Position numbers and translations under genes: made by a program
Assembly: GCA_019509985.1 (NCBI GenBank)
Contig: JAEKLF010000043.1
Span: forward strand, 27,058 to 91,057
Source: Burkholderiales bacterium
GTDB taxonomy: Bacteria > Pseudomonadota > Gammaproteobacteria > Burkholderiales > Burkholderiaceae_C
Direction: 5' to 3'
Length of the DNA: 64,000 nucleotides
The notes under the pieces: generated by a model
What the model saw: only the letters and a program-made list of their open reading frames with translations
The model's database searches: none
Told to the model about the DNA's origin: nothing
Part shown: positions 55,425 to 64,000 of the stretch, in pieces
Layout: the number at the start of each line of letters is the position of its first letter
Numbering within the stretch: position 1 is the stretch's first letter

Positions 55425-58400
55425 ATGAAGCTCAAGCTGATCGCCTGTTTCCTGCTCCATGCCGCGGCCTGCACCGGCGTACTGGCCTGCGACACGCCGG
55501 CCTCGGTCTGCGGGCACGACATGGGCGGCAGCTTCGGCCTAGTGCGCGCCGGGCGGCCGGCGGCTGTCGTCGTGGAGGCCGGTGCCGATCCGGCGCTGCA
55601 ACACCTGGGCCGCAGCTTCGTGGCCGACCTGGCGCGCGTGTCCGGCCAGCCGGCGGCGCTGCTGGACCATGTCGCCGGTGCGCCGCGCGAAATCGTCCTC
55701 ATCGGCGAACTGGGCCGCAGCCCCGCCATCGACGGCCTGCTGGCGCGTGGGCAATTGAAAGCCGAGGGTCTGAAAGGGCAGTGGGAGGCCTTCCGCCAGG
55801 TCGTCGTCGACCAGCCCTTCAAGGGCGTGGACCGGGCGCTCGTCATCGTCGGCTCGGACCGGCGTGGCGCGGTGTTCGGCGGCTACGACCTGTCGGCCCG
55901 CATCGGCGTCAGCCCCTGGCATTGGTGGGCGGACGTGCCCGTGGCCAGGAAGGCCGACGTCTTCGTCACCGCCGGCGCGCGCGATGACCAACCCCAGGTC
56001 AAGTACCGCGGCATCTTCATCAACGATGAGGCGCCGGCACTGAGCACCTGGGCGCAGGCGAAGTTCGGCGGCACCCGTGCGGCCTTCTACGAACACGTCT
56101 TCGAGCTGATCCTGCGCCTGCGCGGCAACTACCTGTGGCCGGCGATGTGGCAGCCGCGCGCCTTTGCGGCCGACGACCCCAAGGCCATGGTGCTGGCCGA
56201 CGAGATGGGCGTCGTCATGGGCACATCCCATCACGAGCCCATGATGCGCGCCCACGACGAGTGGACCCGCTTCAACGGCGGCGCCTGGGACTATGCGAAG
56301 AACGCCGACAAGCTGCGCGAGTTCTGGCGCGGCGGCGTGCGGCGCATGGCAGCCAAGCCCGGCGGCGGCAGCTACGACAGCCTGGTCACCATCGGCATGC
56401 GCGGCGACGGCGACGAGCCGATGAGTGAAGGCACGGCCACGGCGCTGCTGGAAGGCATCGTCGCGGACCAGCGCCAGATCCTCGCCGACGTGACCGGCAA
56501 GCCGGCCGCGCAGACGCCGCAGATGTGGGCCCTGTACAAGGAGGTGCAGGACTATTACGACAAGGGCATGAAGGTGCCCGACGACGTGCTGCTGCTGTTC
56601 TGCGACGACAACTGGGGCCAGGTGCGACGCCTGCCCGAACGCGGCGCCCGGCGCCCGGGTGGCTACGGCGTCTACTACCACTTCGACTACGTCGGCGGGC
56701 CGCGCAGCTACAAGTGGCTCAACACCAACCAGATCGAGAAGACCTGGCAGCAGATGAACCTGGTGCACGAGCATGGCGCCGATGCGCTGTGGATCGTCAA
56801 CGTCGGCGACATCAAGCCGATGGAGTTCCCGATCAGCTTCTTCCTCGACATGGCCTGGTCGCCCGAGCGCATGACGCCCGCGGCGTTGGCGACCTACCCG
56901 CGTGACTGGGCGGCGGCGACCTTCGGGCCGGCGCTCGCGGATGAGATCGGCGACATCGTCACGCGCTACAGCCAGTACGCGGCGCGGCGCAAGCCGGAGC
57001 TGGTCGATGCGAACAGCTTCCGGCTGGGCGCGGCGTCGACCGACACGCTGGATGGCGGCGAGTTCGGGCAGCGCGTGGCCGAGTGGAGCGCGCTGGAGGC
57101 GCGTGTGGCGACAGCCAAGGCGGCGTTGCGGGCCGACCAGCTCGATGCCTACTTCCAGCTCGTCGAGCATCCGGTGCTGGCGATGGCCAACCTCTACCGC
57201 CTCTACTTCGCGGTGGCCTGGAACCAGCGTCTGGCCAAGGCCGGCGACCCGCGCGCCAACGTCTTCGCCGACCGTGCCGAAGCCGCTTTTGCACGCGACC
57301 AGGCCATTGCCGACCGGTATCACGCCATCGCCGGCGGCAAATGGGCCGGCATGATGCTGCAGACCCACATCGGCTACACGAACTGGCAGCAGCCGGACCG
57401 CAACGTCATGCCTGGCGTGCAGCGTGTGGCCGGCGCGGCGCCGGACGCGGCGGCCGTGCAGCAGCAACTCGATCGCGCCACGCCGGCACCCTCGCGTGCG
57501 ATCACGCTGGAGGCCTCGAAGTTCAGCCGCGCCATCAACGGCCGGGGCCTGACCTGGAGCGCCATCCCCAACCTCGGCCACGGCCTCGGCGCCGTCACGG
57601 CCTTGCCGCAGGGCCGCGCGGCCACGACGCTGGCCGATGGCGTGCGGCTGGAATACGACGTCGACGTCGAGCGCGGCGGCGACATGAATCTCGAGCTGTC
57701 GATGCTGCCGACGCTCGACACGCGCAACGCCGGCGGCATTCGCGTGGCCGTGGGTATCGACGACCGGCCCGCGCAGGAACTGAAGCTGAACCTGCAGCCC
57801 ACCGCCGGCCCGGAGCTGACTCGCGCGGAGAAGGACTGGGCCCAGGCCGTCAAGGACAACCAGTTCAGCCTCGGCACGCGCCTGGCCGACGTCAAGGCCG
57901 GCCGCCACGTCATCCGCGTCTGGCGCCTGGACGACAACGCCGTGCTGCAGAAACTGGTGCTGGCGCCGCTGCCGTCCGCCGCCGTCGCACCCCGGGGCGC
58001 GGCCAACACCGGCCACTACCGCAACCTGCTGCGCGAAGTCCGCCCCGACATCACCGAGGCCGACATCAGCGCCAAGCTGGCGGCCTACTGGCAGTCGCTG
58101 TTCGAGGGCGACGGCACGCACCGCGTCGTCTACCCCGCGCCCGCCACGGCCGATGGCCCGGCGTCCTACGTGCTGGACGTGGGCAACGCCGACGTGCGCA
58201 GCGAAGGCATGTCCTACGGGATGATGATTGCCGTGCAGATGGGCCGCAAGGCCGAGTTCGATGCGCTGTGGAACTGGGCCGCGACGCACATGCGCTACAC
58301 CGCTGGCCCGCGCGCCGGCTACTTCCGCTGGCAGTGCAAGCCGGCCGGGTGCGACCGGGACGCCGTGCCCGCGTCGGACGGCGAGGCCTATTTCGCCACC

Positions 58401-59153
58401 GCGCTGCTGATGGCCTCGTCGCGCTGGGGCAATGGCCAAGGCCTCTACGACTACAACGCGCAAGCCCAGGCCCTGCTCGACACCATGCTGCACAAGGAGC
58501 GGATGAACGGCGGCATCGTCGACGGCGTGCATTCGATGTTCTCGCCCGAACGCGGCCAGGTCGTCTTCGTGCCGATTGGAGACGCGGCCGGCTTCACTGA
58601 CCCGTCCTACCACCTGCCGGCCTTCTACGACCTTTGGGCGCGGCGCGCCGCCAAGGCCGAGGACCGCCGCCGCTGGGCCGAGATCGCCGACATCAGTCGC
58701 GCCTACTTTTCTGCGGCTGCTCACCCGAAGACGGCCCTGACGCCCGACTACGCCGAGTTCGACGGCCGCCCGCACAGGCACGAGGGCCACGAGGACTTCC
58801 GCTACGACGCCTTCCGCACGGCCGTGAACTGGAGCGTCGACCAGGTCTGGTGGGACAAGAACCCCGCCGCGGCCGGCCTGAGCCGCAAGCTGCTCGGCTT
58901 CTTCGCGAGCCACGGCGCCAAGCCCTATCCCCATCTCTACCGGCTCGATGGCACGCCCCTCAACGACGAGCCCTCGAGCGGCCTCATCGCCAGCAATGCC
59001 GTCGCGGCCCTGCTCGTCGACAAGGCGCTGGCCGAGCGCTTCGTCAACGACCTCTGGGCCTTGGAGCCCCCGAGCGGCCCATGGCGCTACTACAACGGCC
59101 TGCTGCAGTTCATGGCCATGCTGCACGTGACAGGGCGGTTCAGGGCCTGGTGA
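55425..59153 (+). CDS. Secreted two-enzyme fusion: GH115 alpha-glucuronidase and GH8 xylanase/exo-oligoxylanase
   Basis: 1,242 residues. A signal peptide ([21 protein letters not shown]) ends before a cysteine, so a lipoprotein is also possible, though the lipobox (VLAC) is imperfect. Residues of about 30-850 are GH115: [14 protein letters not shown] (F198), [66 protein letters not shown] and [15 protein letters not shown], then a C-terminal beta-sandwich. GH115 removes (4-O-methyl)glucuronic acid from xylan. Residues of about 860-1242 are GH8: [13 protein letters not shown] with acid E927, [14 protein letters not shown] with D985, and [13 protein letters not shown] with D1128. GH8 members acting on xylan include reducing-end xylose-releasing enzymes. 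The frame is continuous across the junction (about residue 855), with no stop or restart, so this is a true fusion. An upstream extension to 55290 is not used because the signal peptide starts at 55425. Confidence 0.92.
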   Translation: MKLKLIACFLLHAAACTGVLACDTPASVCGHDMGGSFGLVRAGRPAAVVVEAGADPALQHLGRSFVADLARVSGQPAALLDHVAGAPREIVLIGELGRSPAIDGLLARGQLKAEGLKGQWEAFRQVVVDQPFKGVDRALVIVGSDRRGAVFGGYDLSARIGVSPWHWWADVPVARKADVFVTAGARDDQPQVKYRGIFINDEAPALSTWAQAKFGGTRAAFYEHVFELILRLRGNYLWPAMWQPRAFAADDPKAMVLADEMGVVMGTSHHEPMMRAHDEWTRFNGGAWDYAKNADKLREFWRGGVRRMAAKPGGGSYDSLVTIGMRGDGDEPMSEGTATALLEGIVADQRQILADVTGKPAAQTPQMWALYKEVQDYYDKGMKVPDDVLLLFCDDNWGQVRRLPERGARRPGGYGVYYHFDYVGGPRSYKWLNTNQIEKTWQQMNLVHEHGADALWIVNVGDIKPMEFPISFFLDMAWSPERMTPAALATYPRDWAAATFGPALADEIGDIVTRYSQYAARRKPELVDANSFRLGAASTDTLDGGEFGQRVAEWSALEARVATAKAALRADQLDAYFQLVEHPVLAMANLYRLYFAVAWNQRLAKAGDPRANVFADRAEAAFARDQAIADRYHAIAGGKWAGMMLQTHIGYTNWQQPDRNVMPGVQRVAGAAPDAAAVQQQLDRATPAPSRAITLEASKFSRAINGRGLTWSAIPNLGHGLGAVTALPQGRAATTLADGVRLEYDVDVERGGDMNLELSMLPTLDTRNAGGIRVAVGIDDRPAQELKLNLQPTAGPELTRAEKDWAQAVKDNQFSLGTRLADVKAGRHVIRVWRLDDNAVLQKLVLAPLPSAAVAPRGAANTGHYRNLLREVRPDITEADISAKLAAYWQSLFEGDGTHRVVYPAPATADGPASYVLDVGNADVRSEGMSYGMMIAVQMGRKAEFDALWNWAATHMRYTAGPRAGYFRWQCKPAGCDRDAVPASDGEAYFATALLMASSRWGNGQGLYDYNAQAQALLDTMLHKERMNGGIVDGVHSMFSPERGQVVFVPIGDAAGFTDPSYHLPAFYDLWARRAAKAEDRRRWAEIADISRAYFSAAAHPKTALTPDYAEFDGRPHRHEGHEDFRYDAFRTAVNWSVDQVWWDKNPAAAGLSRKLLGFFASHGAKPYPHLYRLDGTPLNDEPSSGLIASNAVAALLVDKALAERFVNDLWALEPPSGPWRYYNGLLQFMAMLHVTGRFRAW

Positions 59154-59281
59154 AAGGTGGCCTCATCGGCAACGCTTGGGTGGACTATCCAGACGTATTC
59201 CAGGCCCTGCGTCGGACAGCCAAGTTAGCGATGGGCAGACCTCGCCTCCCTCCCTAGAGTCGCGCCGGGCTCGGGCGCATC

Positions 59282-59298
59282 GCCTGCAACCCGCAGGC
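59282..59298 (+). terminator. Small GC hairpin between the GH115-GH8 gene and the next gene
   Basis: GCCTGC-AACCC-GCAGGC is a perfect 6-bp stem with a 5-nt loop in the 170-bp gap. There is no U-tract. It could be a weak terminator or part of the next gene's leader. Nothing else is recognisable in the gap. Confidence 0.25.
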
Positions 59299-59323
59299 AG
59301 TCCGGATCGATGAAGGCAACCCC

Positions 59324-59803
59324 ATGCAAGTCGCAAAGGCAGTCACCAGAACCCTCGTGTTGGCGCTGACGCTCGCCTGTGTTTCAGGGCGCGCTTCGGC
59401 CGTTGGCATCGTGGGCTTCAACGTCGCCAGTTCGTTCAGTCTGCTGGGCAGCGTCGACGCACTCACGCAGCCCGTCGACCTGCGGATCCTGCTCGACTCG
59501 GTGGCAGCGTCAGACACCTTCGTGTCGATCACCAGCTCCGACCTCTCCGTGCTGACCCTTTCGGGCGGCGGCATCACCATCCCCGCCGGGGTGATCGCGT
59601 CCTCCGTGCCGGTGTCGGGTCTGAAGATCGGGGCGGTCACCCTCACGGCGGCGCTGAATGGCGTCGAAGCGACGGCCCTGGTCTCCGTCGTCACGGCCAT
59701 TCCCACGGTGCCGGAAAACGGCACGGTGGCGCTGCTGGCCGCGGGTGGCCCGCTGCTGCTGTGGGTCGCCAGCCGCCGCGCACGGCAGGCGCCTGCGGCC
59801 TGA
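59324..59803 (+). CDS. Small secreted Ig-like protein with a PEP-CTERM-like sorting tail
   Basis: 159 residues. The signal peptide (VAKAVTRTLVLALTLACVSG) is followed by a beta domain with the pattern SITSSDLSVLTLSGGGITIP and VSGLKIGAVTLTAALNG, which resembles bacterial Ig-like repeats. The C-terminus (nt 59699-59800) reads IPTVPENGTVALLAAG, a hydrophobic helix (GPLLLWVA) and basic SRRARQ. This has the three-part layout of PEP-CTERM exosortase substrates, but with PEN in place of PEP. GAAGG at 59312-59316, 7 nt before the ATG, supports the start. If it is an exosortase target, it would be transferred to the cell surface or extracellular matrix. Otherwise it is a single-pass membrane-anchored protein. 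The link to the neighbouring hydrolase gene (66 bp downstream) is unknown. Confidence 0.72.
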   Translation: MQVAKAVTRTLVLALTLACVSGRASAVGIVGFNVASSFSLLGSVDALTQPVDLRILLDSVAASDTFVSITSSDLSVLTLSGGGITIPAGVIASSVPVSGLKIGAVTLTAALNGVEATALVSVVTAIPTVPENGTVALLAAGGPLLLWVASRRARQAPAA

Positions 59804-59869
59804 CGCCGGCATCGTCGACGCAGATCCGGGCCGGGCGAGGCCGCCACCCGCGCCGTGTAGGCTGCGGCC

Positions 59870-61099
59870 ATGAGATCGATCCCGCTCCTGCTGTTCGCCG
59901 CCTGCGCCGCGGTCGCCGCGCCTGATGAAGACCTGCTCGGCAAGGCCGCCGGCTATCCGGTGGGCCACAACATGCGTGAGGCCTTCCAGGAGCCCTATCT
60001 CGTGGGCTCATTCAGCGCGATGGACAGCTTCAACCCGTCCTGCGTGCTGGCGCCGGCGGCCGAGCCCCTGCCGTTGAAGAAGGCGGCGTCGGAACCCGCT
60101 TTCCGCTACCGCTTCGCCAATCGCGCGCTGACGCTGGACGACTACATGCAGCGCCAGCGCGTTACCGGCCTGCTGGTGCTGAAGGACGGCGAGATCGTCG
60201 CCGAGCGCTACAACTACCAGCGCACGGCGGACATGCGCATGCTGTCCAATTCCATGGCCAAGACCATCACCGCGCTGGGCGTGATGAAGGCCGTGGAAGA
60301 GGGCTCCATCCACTCGCTGGACGATCCGGCCGAGACCTATGTGCCCGAGCTGAAGGACACGCTTTACGGCCAGACGCGCCTCGTCAACCTGCTGCGCATG
60401 GCCTCGGGTGCGCGCTATGTCGAGGACTACTCGGCCCACGACGACCGGCGCGTCTTCATCGACACCGCCCGCTCGCGCGGCCTGGTGGCGGCCGCCCGCG
60501 GCGTCACCGAGCGCGCCGAGCCCGAAGGCCAGCGCTTCAACTACGCCGGCGCCCAGACCGAGGTGCTGGGCCTCGTGCTGCGCGCCGCCACGCACCGTAC
60601 GCTGTGCGACTACATCGGCGCGACGATCTGGCAGCCCTTGGGCGCCGAAGCGCAGGCGACCTGGCTGCTCAACCCGGTCGACAAGCTCGAGATCGCGCAA
60701 GGCGGCTTCAACGCCACGCTGCGCGACTACGCGCGGCTGGGCCTGATGATGGCCAGCGATGGCCGGGGCCCGCGCGGCGCGGTGCTGTCGCGCGAGCACC
60801 TGCTCGCGATGACGGCCGCCGAACGCCAGCCCGAGGCCTTCCGGCCGGGGCGCATGGACTACCACGGCAACAACTACTTCGGCTATGGCCTGCAGACCTG
60901 GCTGCTGCCCGGCAGCCATCGTCGCTTCGCGCTGCAAGGCATCCATGGCCAGGCCATCTTTGTCGACCCCGAGCTCAAGCTCGTCATCGTGCACACCGCC
61001 GTCGGCAAGGACGCCGCGGGCGACGCCAGCGGCAACCACCTGGGCGGCGAGCGGGATGCCTTGCTGCGCGGCATCGTCGCCCGCTACGGCAACTGGTAG
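59870..61099 (+). CDS. Secreted serine hydrolase, beta-lactamase / 6-aminohexanoate-dimer-hydrolase-like
   Basis: 409 residues with a signal peptide (MRSIPLLLFAACAAVAA). The penicillin-binding-protein fold motifs are S128-M-A-K131 (LSNSMAKTITALGVM) as the nucleophile motif and Y225-A-G (FNYAGAQTEVLG) in place of YxN. Near the C-terminus GIHGQAIFVDPELKLVIVHT matches the third motif of the class C-like family that includes nylon-oligomer hydrolase NylB. The spacing between Ser and Tyr (97 residues) is close to that family. Substrates of such proteins range over beta-lactams, esters and amides and cannot be read from sequence. There is no close operon partner, and the next gene starts 77 bp downstream. 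Confidence 0.82.
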   Translation: MRSIPLLLFAACAAVAAPDEDLLGKAAGYPVGHNMREAFQEPYLVGSFSAMDSFNPSCVLAPAAEPLPLKKAASEPAFRYRFANRALTLDDYMQRQRVTGLLVLKDGEIVAERYNYQRTADMRMLSNSMAKTITALGVMKAVEEGSIHSLDDPAETYVPELKDTLYGQTRLVNLLRMASGARYVEDYSAHDDRRVFIDTARSRGLVAAARGVTERAEPEGQRFNYAGAQTEVLGLVLRAATHRTLCDYIGATIWQPLGAEAQATWLLNPVDKLEIAQGGFNATLRDYARLGLMMASDGRGPRGAVLSREHLLAMTAAERQPEAFRPGRMDYHGNNYFGYGLQTWLLPGSHRRFALQGIHGQAIFVDPELKLVIVHTAVGKDAAGDASGNHLGGERDALLRGIVARYGNW

Positions 61100-61176
61100 G
61101 CCGAGGTGGGCACGGCCTTGCGGACAATAGGCCCGATGGAGGCCCAGGACATCATCGAAGCGCAGGGAGCATCGGC

Positions 61177-62622
61177 GTGCAGTTGAGTGCAGCCGGCATG
61201 GCCGCTGGCGCCGCACCGAGTCCGCGCCTGAACCGCGCGCTGCTGTTCTCGCTGCTCATCCACGCGCTGCTGCTGAGTCTGACCTTCGGAGCCGGCCGTG
61301 GGCTGCCGGGCCTGGACCTGCCCTGGGCGCACTGGAACGAGGCGCCGGAGCTGCGCGTCGTGCTCGGACCCGAGCCGCGTCCGGCCGAGCCGCCATCGCC
61401 GAGTGGCAAGGCCGAGCCTTCGGTCGACGCCGCGGCCGTGCCGGCGCCCGTGCATGCGGACAAGCCCACGCCGCTGAAGATGCTGTCCGGCGAGCGCAGC
61501 GACGACGTCCCGCCCATGCCGATCAGCGCGCCGCCGCGGCTGACCGCCGAGCGGCCCGACGCGGCCTGGGCCGTGGCGGCGGCCTCCGCGGTGCCGACGG
61601 CCGTCGTCTCGACCATGACCGCGGCCTCTAGCCCCGGCGTGCAAGCGCTGCGCCAGTCGGCCGATGCACTGCGCCCCCGCAACGACCGCGAGGCGCGCGA
61701 GCGGGCCGCGGAACTCGCCCGGCTGGATGCCGATCGCCAGGACGCCAAGGACGTGCCGACGAGCGCCATCGCGGCCTTCGCGAGTGCGTCCAGCCCGGCC
61801 CTGGAGCCGCTGCGCCGCTCGGCGGCCGATGCGCTGCGCGCGCCCGTCGACCGCGGAGCGCGTGAACGTGCCACGGAGCTGGCCCAGCTGGACGGCGCCC
61901 GCCAGCAGGCGCAACAGGGCGCGCTGCGCCTGGAGGCCGCGCGCCAGGAGGCGGTGCGGGCCGAAGCCGCGAGCGCCGAGGCCGAACGCCAGGACGCCGC
62001 CCGCCAGGCCGCGGCCAAGCAGGAGGCTGCGCGGCAGGAAGCAGCTCGCCAGGAGGCGACCCGTGGCGAGGCCGGCCGCCAGGAGGCCGCGCGCCAGGAA
62101 GCGGCGCGGCTGGAGCTGGGGCGCATCGAGGCCGCCCGGCTGGCCCAGGCGCAGGCCGAGGCCGAACAGCGCGAAGCCCGGCTGCGCGCCATCGGCAGGC
62201 AGCTCGACGAAGAGCGGGCCAAGCGTGATGCCGCACGGGACGCGGAGCGCCAGCGGCCCGACTGGGTGCCCGCGCGCCGCGGCCGGCTGTTTGGGCGCAC
62301 CGATGCCAACGAGGCGCTGGCGCAGTACGGCGAGCTCTGGGCGCGCAAGATCCAGTTCAACCAGACCTTCGACATGGTGCGCGAAGCCGCGCGACAGGCC
62401 TACACCGACCCCATCGTCACGGTGGCCGTGCGCAGCGACGGCTCGGTGGAGTCGATCACCTTCGTGCGCTCCAGCGGCGTGCCGGCCCTGGACGACGCGG
62501 TGCGCCGCGTCGTCATGAGCCAGGAGCACTACCCGGTCTTCTCGCCGGCCCTGCTGAACGATTACGACGTCGTCGAGATCCGCCGGACCTGGCACTTCGA
62601 CATGGCGATCCGGCTGAATTGA
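61177..62622 (+). CDS. TonB/TolA-like energy transducer with a long Ala/Arg/Glu coiled coil
   Basis: 481 residues. A single N-terminal membrane segment (RALLFSLLIHALLLSLTFGA) has the SxxxHALLLxL pattern of TonB and TolA. A Pro-rich stretch (PEPRPAEPPSPSG) follows. Residues of about 230-370 form a coiled coil of repeated (A/D)ARQEAARQEA units, as in TolA domain II. The end is a TonB-type C-terminal domain (VTVAVRSDGSVESITFVRSS and LDDAVRRVVMSQEHYPVF). The GTG at 61177 is chosen because AGGGAG (61164-61169) is 7 nt upstream. The ATG at 61198 is the alternative. There is no ExbB/ExbD or receptor nearby. It would span the periplasm and pass proton-motive energy to an outer-membrane receptor. Convergent to the TetR gene with a 3-bp gap. 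Confidence 0.8.
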   Translation: MQLSAAGMAAGAAPSPRLNRALLFSLLIHALLLSLTFGAGRGLPGLDLPWAHWNEAPELRVVLGPEPRPAEPPSPSGKAEPSVDAAAVPAPVHADKPTPLKMLSGERSDDVPPMPISAPPRLTAERPDAAWAVAAASAVPTAVVSTMTAASSPGVQALRQSADALRPRNDREARERAAELARLDADRQDAKDVPTSAIAAFASASSPALEPLRRSAADALRAPVDRGARERATELAQLDGARQQAQQGALRLEAARQEAVRAEAASAEAERQDAARQAAAKQEAARQEAARQEATRGEAGRQEAARQEAARLELGRIEAARLAQAQAEAEQREARLRAIGRQLDEERAKRDAARDAERQRPDWVPARRGRLFGRTDANEALAQYGELWARKIQFNQTFDMVREAARQAYTDPIVTVAVRSDGSVESITFVRSSGVPALDDAVRRVVMSQEHYPVFSPALLNDYDVVEIRRTWHFDMAIRLN

Positions 62623-62625
62623 CGC

Positions 62626-63243
62626 CTAAGCCTCCAGCTCGTCCAGCAGGCGTGCCGCCGTGCGCTGGAGCAAGCGGCAGACGGCGGCCGGCGAGCGGTT
62701 GGCGCTCAGCGCCTTGAACATCGAGTAGCCCGTCAGGCCGTACAGCAGGTCGACGACTTCGGCGCGCGCCTCGGCCGTGACGGGTCGGCCGGCGGTATGC
62801 CGCTCGACCAGCACGCCCATGGCCTCACGGCGGCGTTCATTGCGCTGGGCGACGGCCTCGGCCAGTTCGGCATCGGCCGCCGCGGCCACGTTCAGCCGGC
62901 CCACCGCGACGTCGCCGGCCCAGAAATCGCAGAAGACCCCGATCAGGCTGGCGATGGCGGCACGCGCCTGCGGCATCGCCATCGCGGCGCCGATGCGCTG
63001 CAGCCCGCCGCGGAGGGCCAGGTCGTCGAAGACGGTCTCGAGCAGGCCACGGCGCGAACCGAACTGGTGATAGACGGTCAGCCGCGTGACGCCGGCCGCC
63101 CTGGCCACGGCATCGAGGGTGACGGCGCGGAAGTCGTCCTGCTCGCGCAGCAGCTGTGCCGCCGCCGCGATCAGCTGGGTGCGCGTGCGCGAGGCGGACT
63201 CGGCGCGCAGTGAGCTGACATAGGAGCGTGTGGGCTTGGTCAT
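62626..63243 (-). CDS. TetR/AcrR-family transcriptional regulator
   Basis: 205 residues. The N-terminal DNA-binding domain has RTRTQLIAAAAQLLRE and the helix-turn-helix VTLDAVARAAGVTRLTVYHQFGSRRGLLETVF, a classic TetR layout. The C-terminal helical ligand domain (about residues 80-205) is of unknown specificity. It is divergent from a short membrane-protein gene, with a palindrome in the shared 55-bp gap, which is the usual arrangement for a TetR repressor controlling itself and its neighbour. The target gene appears truncated, so the effector pathway may be lost. Confidence 0.92.
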   Translation of the reverse strand: MTKPTRSYVSSLRAESASRTRTQLIAAAAQLLREQDDFRAVTLDAVARAAGVTRLTVYHQFGSRRGLLETVFDDLALRGGLQRIGAAMAMPQARAAIASLIGVFCDFWAGDVAVGRLNVAAAADAELAEAVAQRNERRREAMGVLVERHTAGRPVTAEARAEVVDLLYGLTGYSMFKALSANRSPAAVCRLLQRTAARLLDELEA

Positions 63244-63259
63244 CCGGCGCAGATTATGC

Positions 63260-63274
63260 TATACATGCTGTATA
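63260..63274. promoter_or_regulatory. Palindromic TetR operator candidate
   Basis: TATACATGCTGTATA (TATAC-n5-GTATA) lies in the divergent gap, 17 nt from the tetR start and 25 nt from the start of the membrane-protein ORF. AT-rich flanks (TTATGC, ATCTAAAT) stand out in this GC-rich window and probably hold the overlapping promoters. Confidence 0.65.
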
Positions 63275-63298
63275 TCTAAATTCCGCGCGGGAGTTCCC

Positions 63299-63583
63299 AT
63301 GTCATCTGCCTTCGTCGTCGTGCTGTCCCTCCACATGCTGTCCGCCACCTTCTGGGCCGGCACGAGCTTCGCGCTCGCGCGCTCCGGGGGCGCCGGCATC
63401 GAGCGCCTGCGCGCGCCGCAGCTCGGCGCGGCGCTGATCGCGGTTCTGAGTGGCGGCTACCTGGGCCAGGCCATGCATGGCGACACGGTCACGCGCATGC
63501 AGCAGGTGCGCGTGATTCGCCGACGACGCGGCGGAGTTGAAGGTCAGCTGAACTCGCTGCGCAGCGCCGTATACAGCCGCTGA
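63299..63583 (+). pseudogene. Truncated small membrane protein (probable gene remnant)
   Basis: 94 residues from ATG 63299. There are two hydrophobic segments (AFVVVLSLHMLSATFWAG and ALIAVLSGGYLGQAM), and then the sequence turns abruptly into a basic, non-membrane tail (VRVIRRRRGGVEGQLNSLRS). The last 40 bp are antisense to the end of the xylulokinase gene. The first part looks like the start of a family of three- or four-helix membrane proteins whose remaining helices are missing. I infer that a deletion or rearrangement at about 63510 joined it to the kinase gene. It is divergent from the TetR gene and probably its former target. Confidence 0.55.
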
Positions 63584-64000
63584 AAGCGGGCGTGACGCGG
63601 CTGCAGCGCCGCTGCCAGCTCGGGATCGGGTTCGGCGACTCGAGCGATGTCCGGCGGACGGCAGACCTCGTCCACGGTACCGCCGCAGGCCAGCCAGGCC
63701 AGACGCGCAGCGCCGAGTGCGCCACCCGCTTCGGCGCCGACGCCGTTGACCAGGCGTGTGTTCAGCAGCGAGGCGAGCACTTTCGCCCACCACTCGCTGC
63801 GCGCGCCACCGCCCACCAGTGCCAGCGACTCAGCGTCGCCACCGCCGGCGGTCAGCGCCTGCCAGCCATCCAGCAGGCCGAAGCCCACGCCTTCCAGCAC
63901 GGCATAGCCCAAGGCCGCCGCGTCATGCTCGTGCGTGAGGCCGAAGAACACGCCCTGGGCGTTGGCGTTGTTGTGCGGCGTGCGCTCGCCGCTCAGGTAG
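63544..64000 (-). CDS. xylB: Xylulokinase, C-terminal part (5' end outside the window)
   Basis: 152 codons read in from the window edge. The sequence YLSGERTPHNNANAQGVFFGL is the substrate/ATP-domain signature of xylulokinases, followed by the FGGY-family block EGVGFGLLDGWQAL and the nucleotide-binding LVGGGARSEWWAKVLASLLN. The end (RFQRLYTALRSEFS) matches the usual C-terminus. The enzyme phosphorylates D-xylulose to xylulose 5-phosphate in the isomerase route. With the GH43 and GH115-GH8 genes 4-8 kb away it suggests that released xylose enters the pentose phosphate pathway. Its end overlaps the truncated membrane-protein ORF by 40 bp on the other strand. Confidence 0.92.
   Translation of the reverse strand, partial: YLSGERTPHNNANAQGVFFGLTHEHDAAALGYAVLEGVGFGLLDGWQALTAGGGDAESLALVGGGARSEWWAKVLASLLNTRLVNGVGAEAGGALGAARLAWLACGGTVDEVCRPPDIARVAEPDPELAAALQPRHARFQRLYTALRSEFS

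Noticed and set aside
55539..59126. A 1,195-codon open frame antisense to the GH115-GH8 gene
   Set aside because: The plus strand carries two complete glycosidase domains with their catalytic residues. The antisense frame has no domain and biased composition.
61136..61186. A 16-codon frame (MEAQDIIEAQGASACS) just before the TonB-like gene
   Set aside because: It has no ribosome binding site of its own and overlaps the proposed GTG start. It is too short to support without conservation data.
61084..62595. Minus-strand frames opposite the TonB-like gene (503 codons here, 407 codons at 61152-62375)
   Set aside because: They are antisense images of the Ala/Arg/Glu coiled-coil region. The plus frame has the membrane anchor, coiled coil and TonB domain in proper order.

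Overview
The window is uniformly GC-rich and gene-dense, and its codon use looks the same throughout. The protein families (LEPR-XLL giant surface proteins, a TolC/SapC pair, a PEP-CTERM-like tail, a xylan cluster with LacI/XylR-type operators) suggest a free-living beta-proteobacterium, probably Burkholderiales of the Roseateles/Pelomonas/Mitsuaria type. This placement is an inference from gene content. I saw no rRNA, tRNA, CRISPR array or insertion sequence.

Region 1 (1-2446, minus strand): the 3'-truncated gene for a TolC-family outer-membrane channel, coupled by a TGATG overlap to a SapC-family gene, then a 341-bp divergent intergenic region.

Region 2 (2447-49075, plus strand, about 73% of the window): two tandem genes for LEPR-XLL surface proteins. 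The first encodes about 12,800 residues and the second about 2,700. The first is a mosaic: an array with an exact 468-nt period, dockerin-like calcium loops, an internal RTX block, an array of an unfamiliar LSxAQ module, a tyrosine-rich island with a betagamma-crystallin motif, eight copies of a module of about 104 residues, and then filamentous-hemagglutinin-like beta-helix. The second gene looks like a condensed copy of the first: the same LEPR-XLL start joined to the last part of the large protein. They share a C-terminal domain and a terminal FxVWxExLxL tail. Each carries one frameshift. In gene 1 the shift coincides with about 50 codons missing relative to the paralogue. Together with the TolC/SapC pair they look like a calcium-dependent secreted giant adhesin or matrix system (inference). 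Two perfect palindromes close the locus against the convergent ROK gene.

Region 3 (49164-59153): a glucuronoxylan and pentose cluster. On the minus strand it reads, in transcription order, GH43 beta-xylosidase, a truncated Tat-targeted GH10 xylanase, a 67-residue ORF, an IlvD/Edd aldonate dehydratase, an RraA-like protein and a ROK repressor. Divergently it encodes a secreted GH115-GH8 fusion that would remove glucuronosyl side chains and trim xylo-oligosaccharides. Near-palindromic sites of the type TGGTANCGYTANCA lie in front of GH43/GH115-GH8 and, doubled, in front of the GH10 remnant. This suggests one xylose- or xylobiose-responsive LacI-family regulator encoded elsewhere.

Region 4 (59324-64000): a small Ig-like protein with a PEP-CTERM-like tail (PEN instead of PEP), a secreted serine hydrolase, a TonB/TolA-like energy-coupling protein with a long Ala/Arg/Glu coiled coil, a TetR regulator with its palindromic operator, a truncated membrane-protein gene, and the 3' end of xylulokinase xylB, whose 5' part lies beyond the window.
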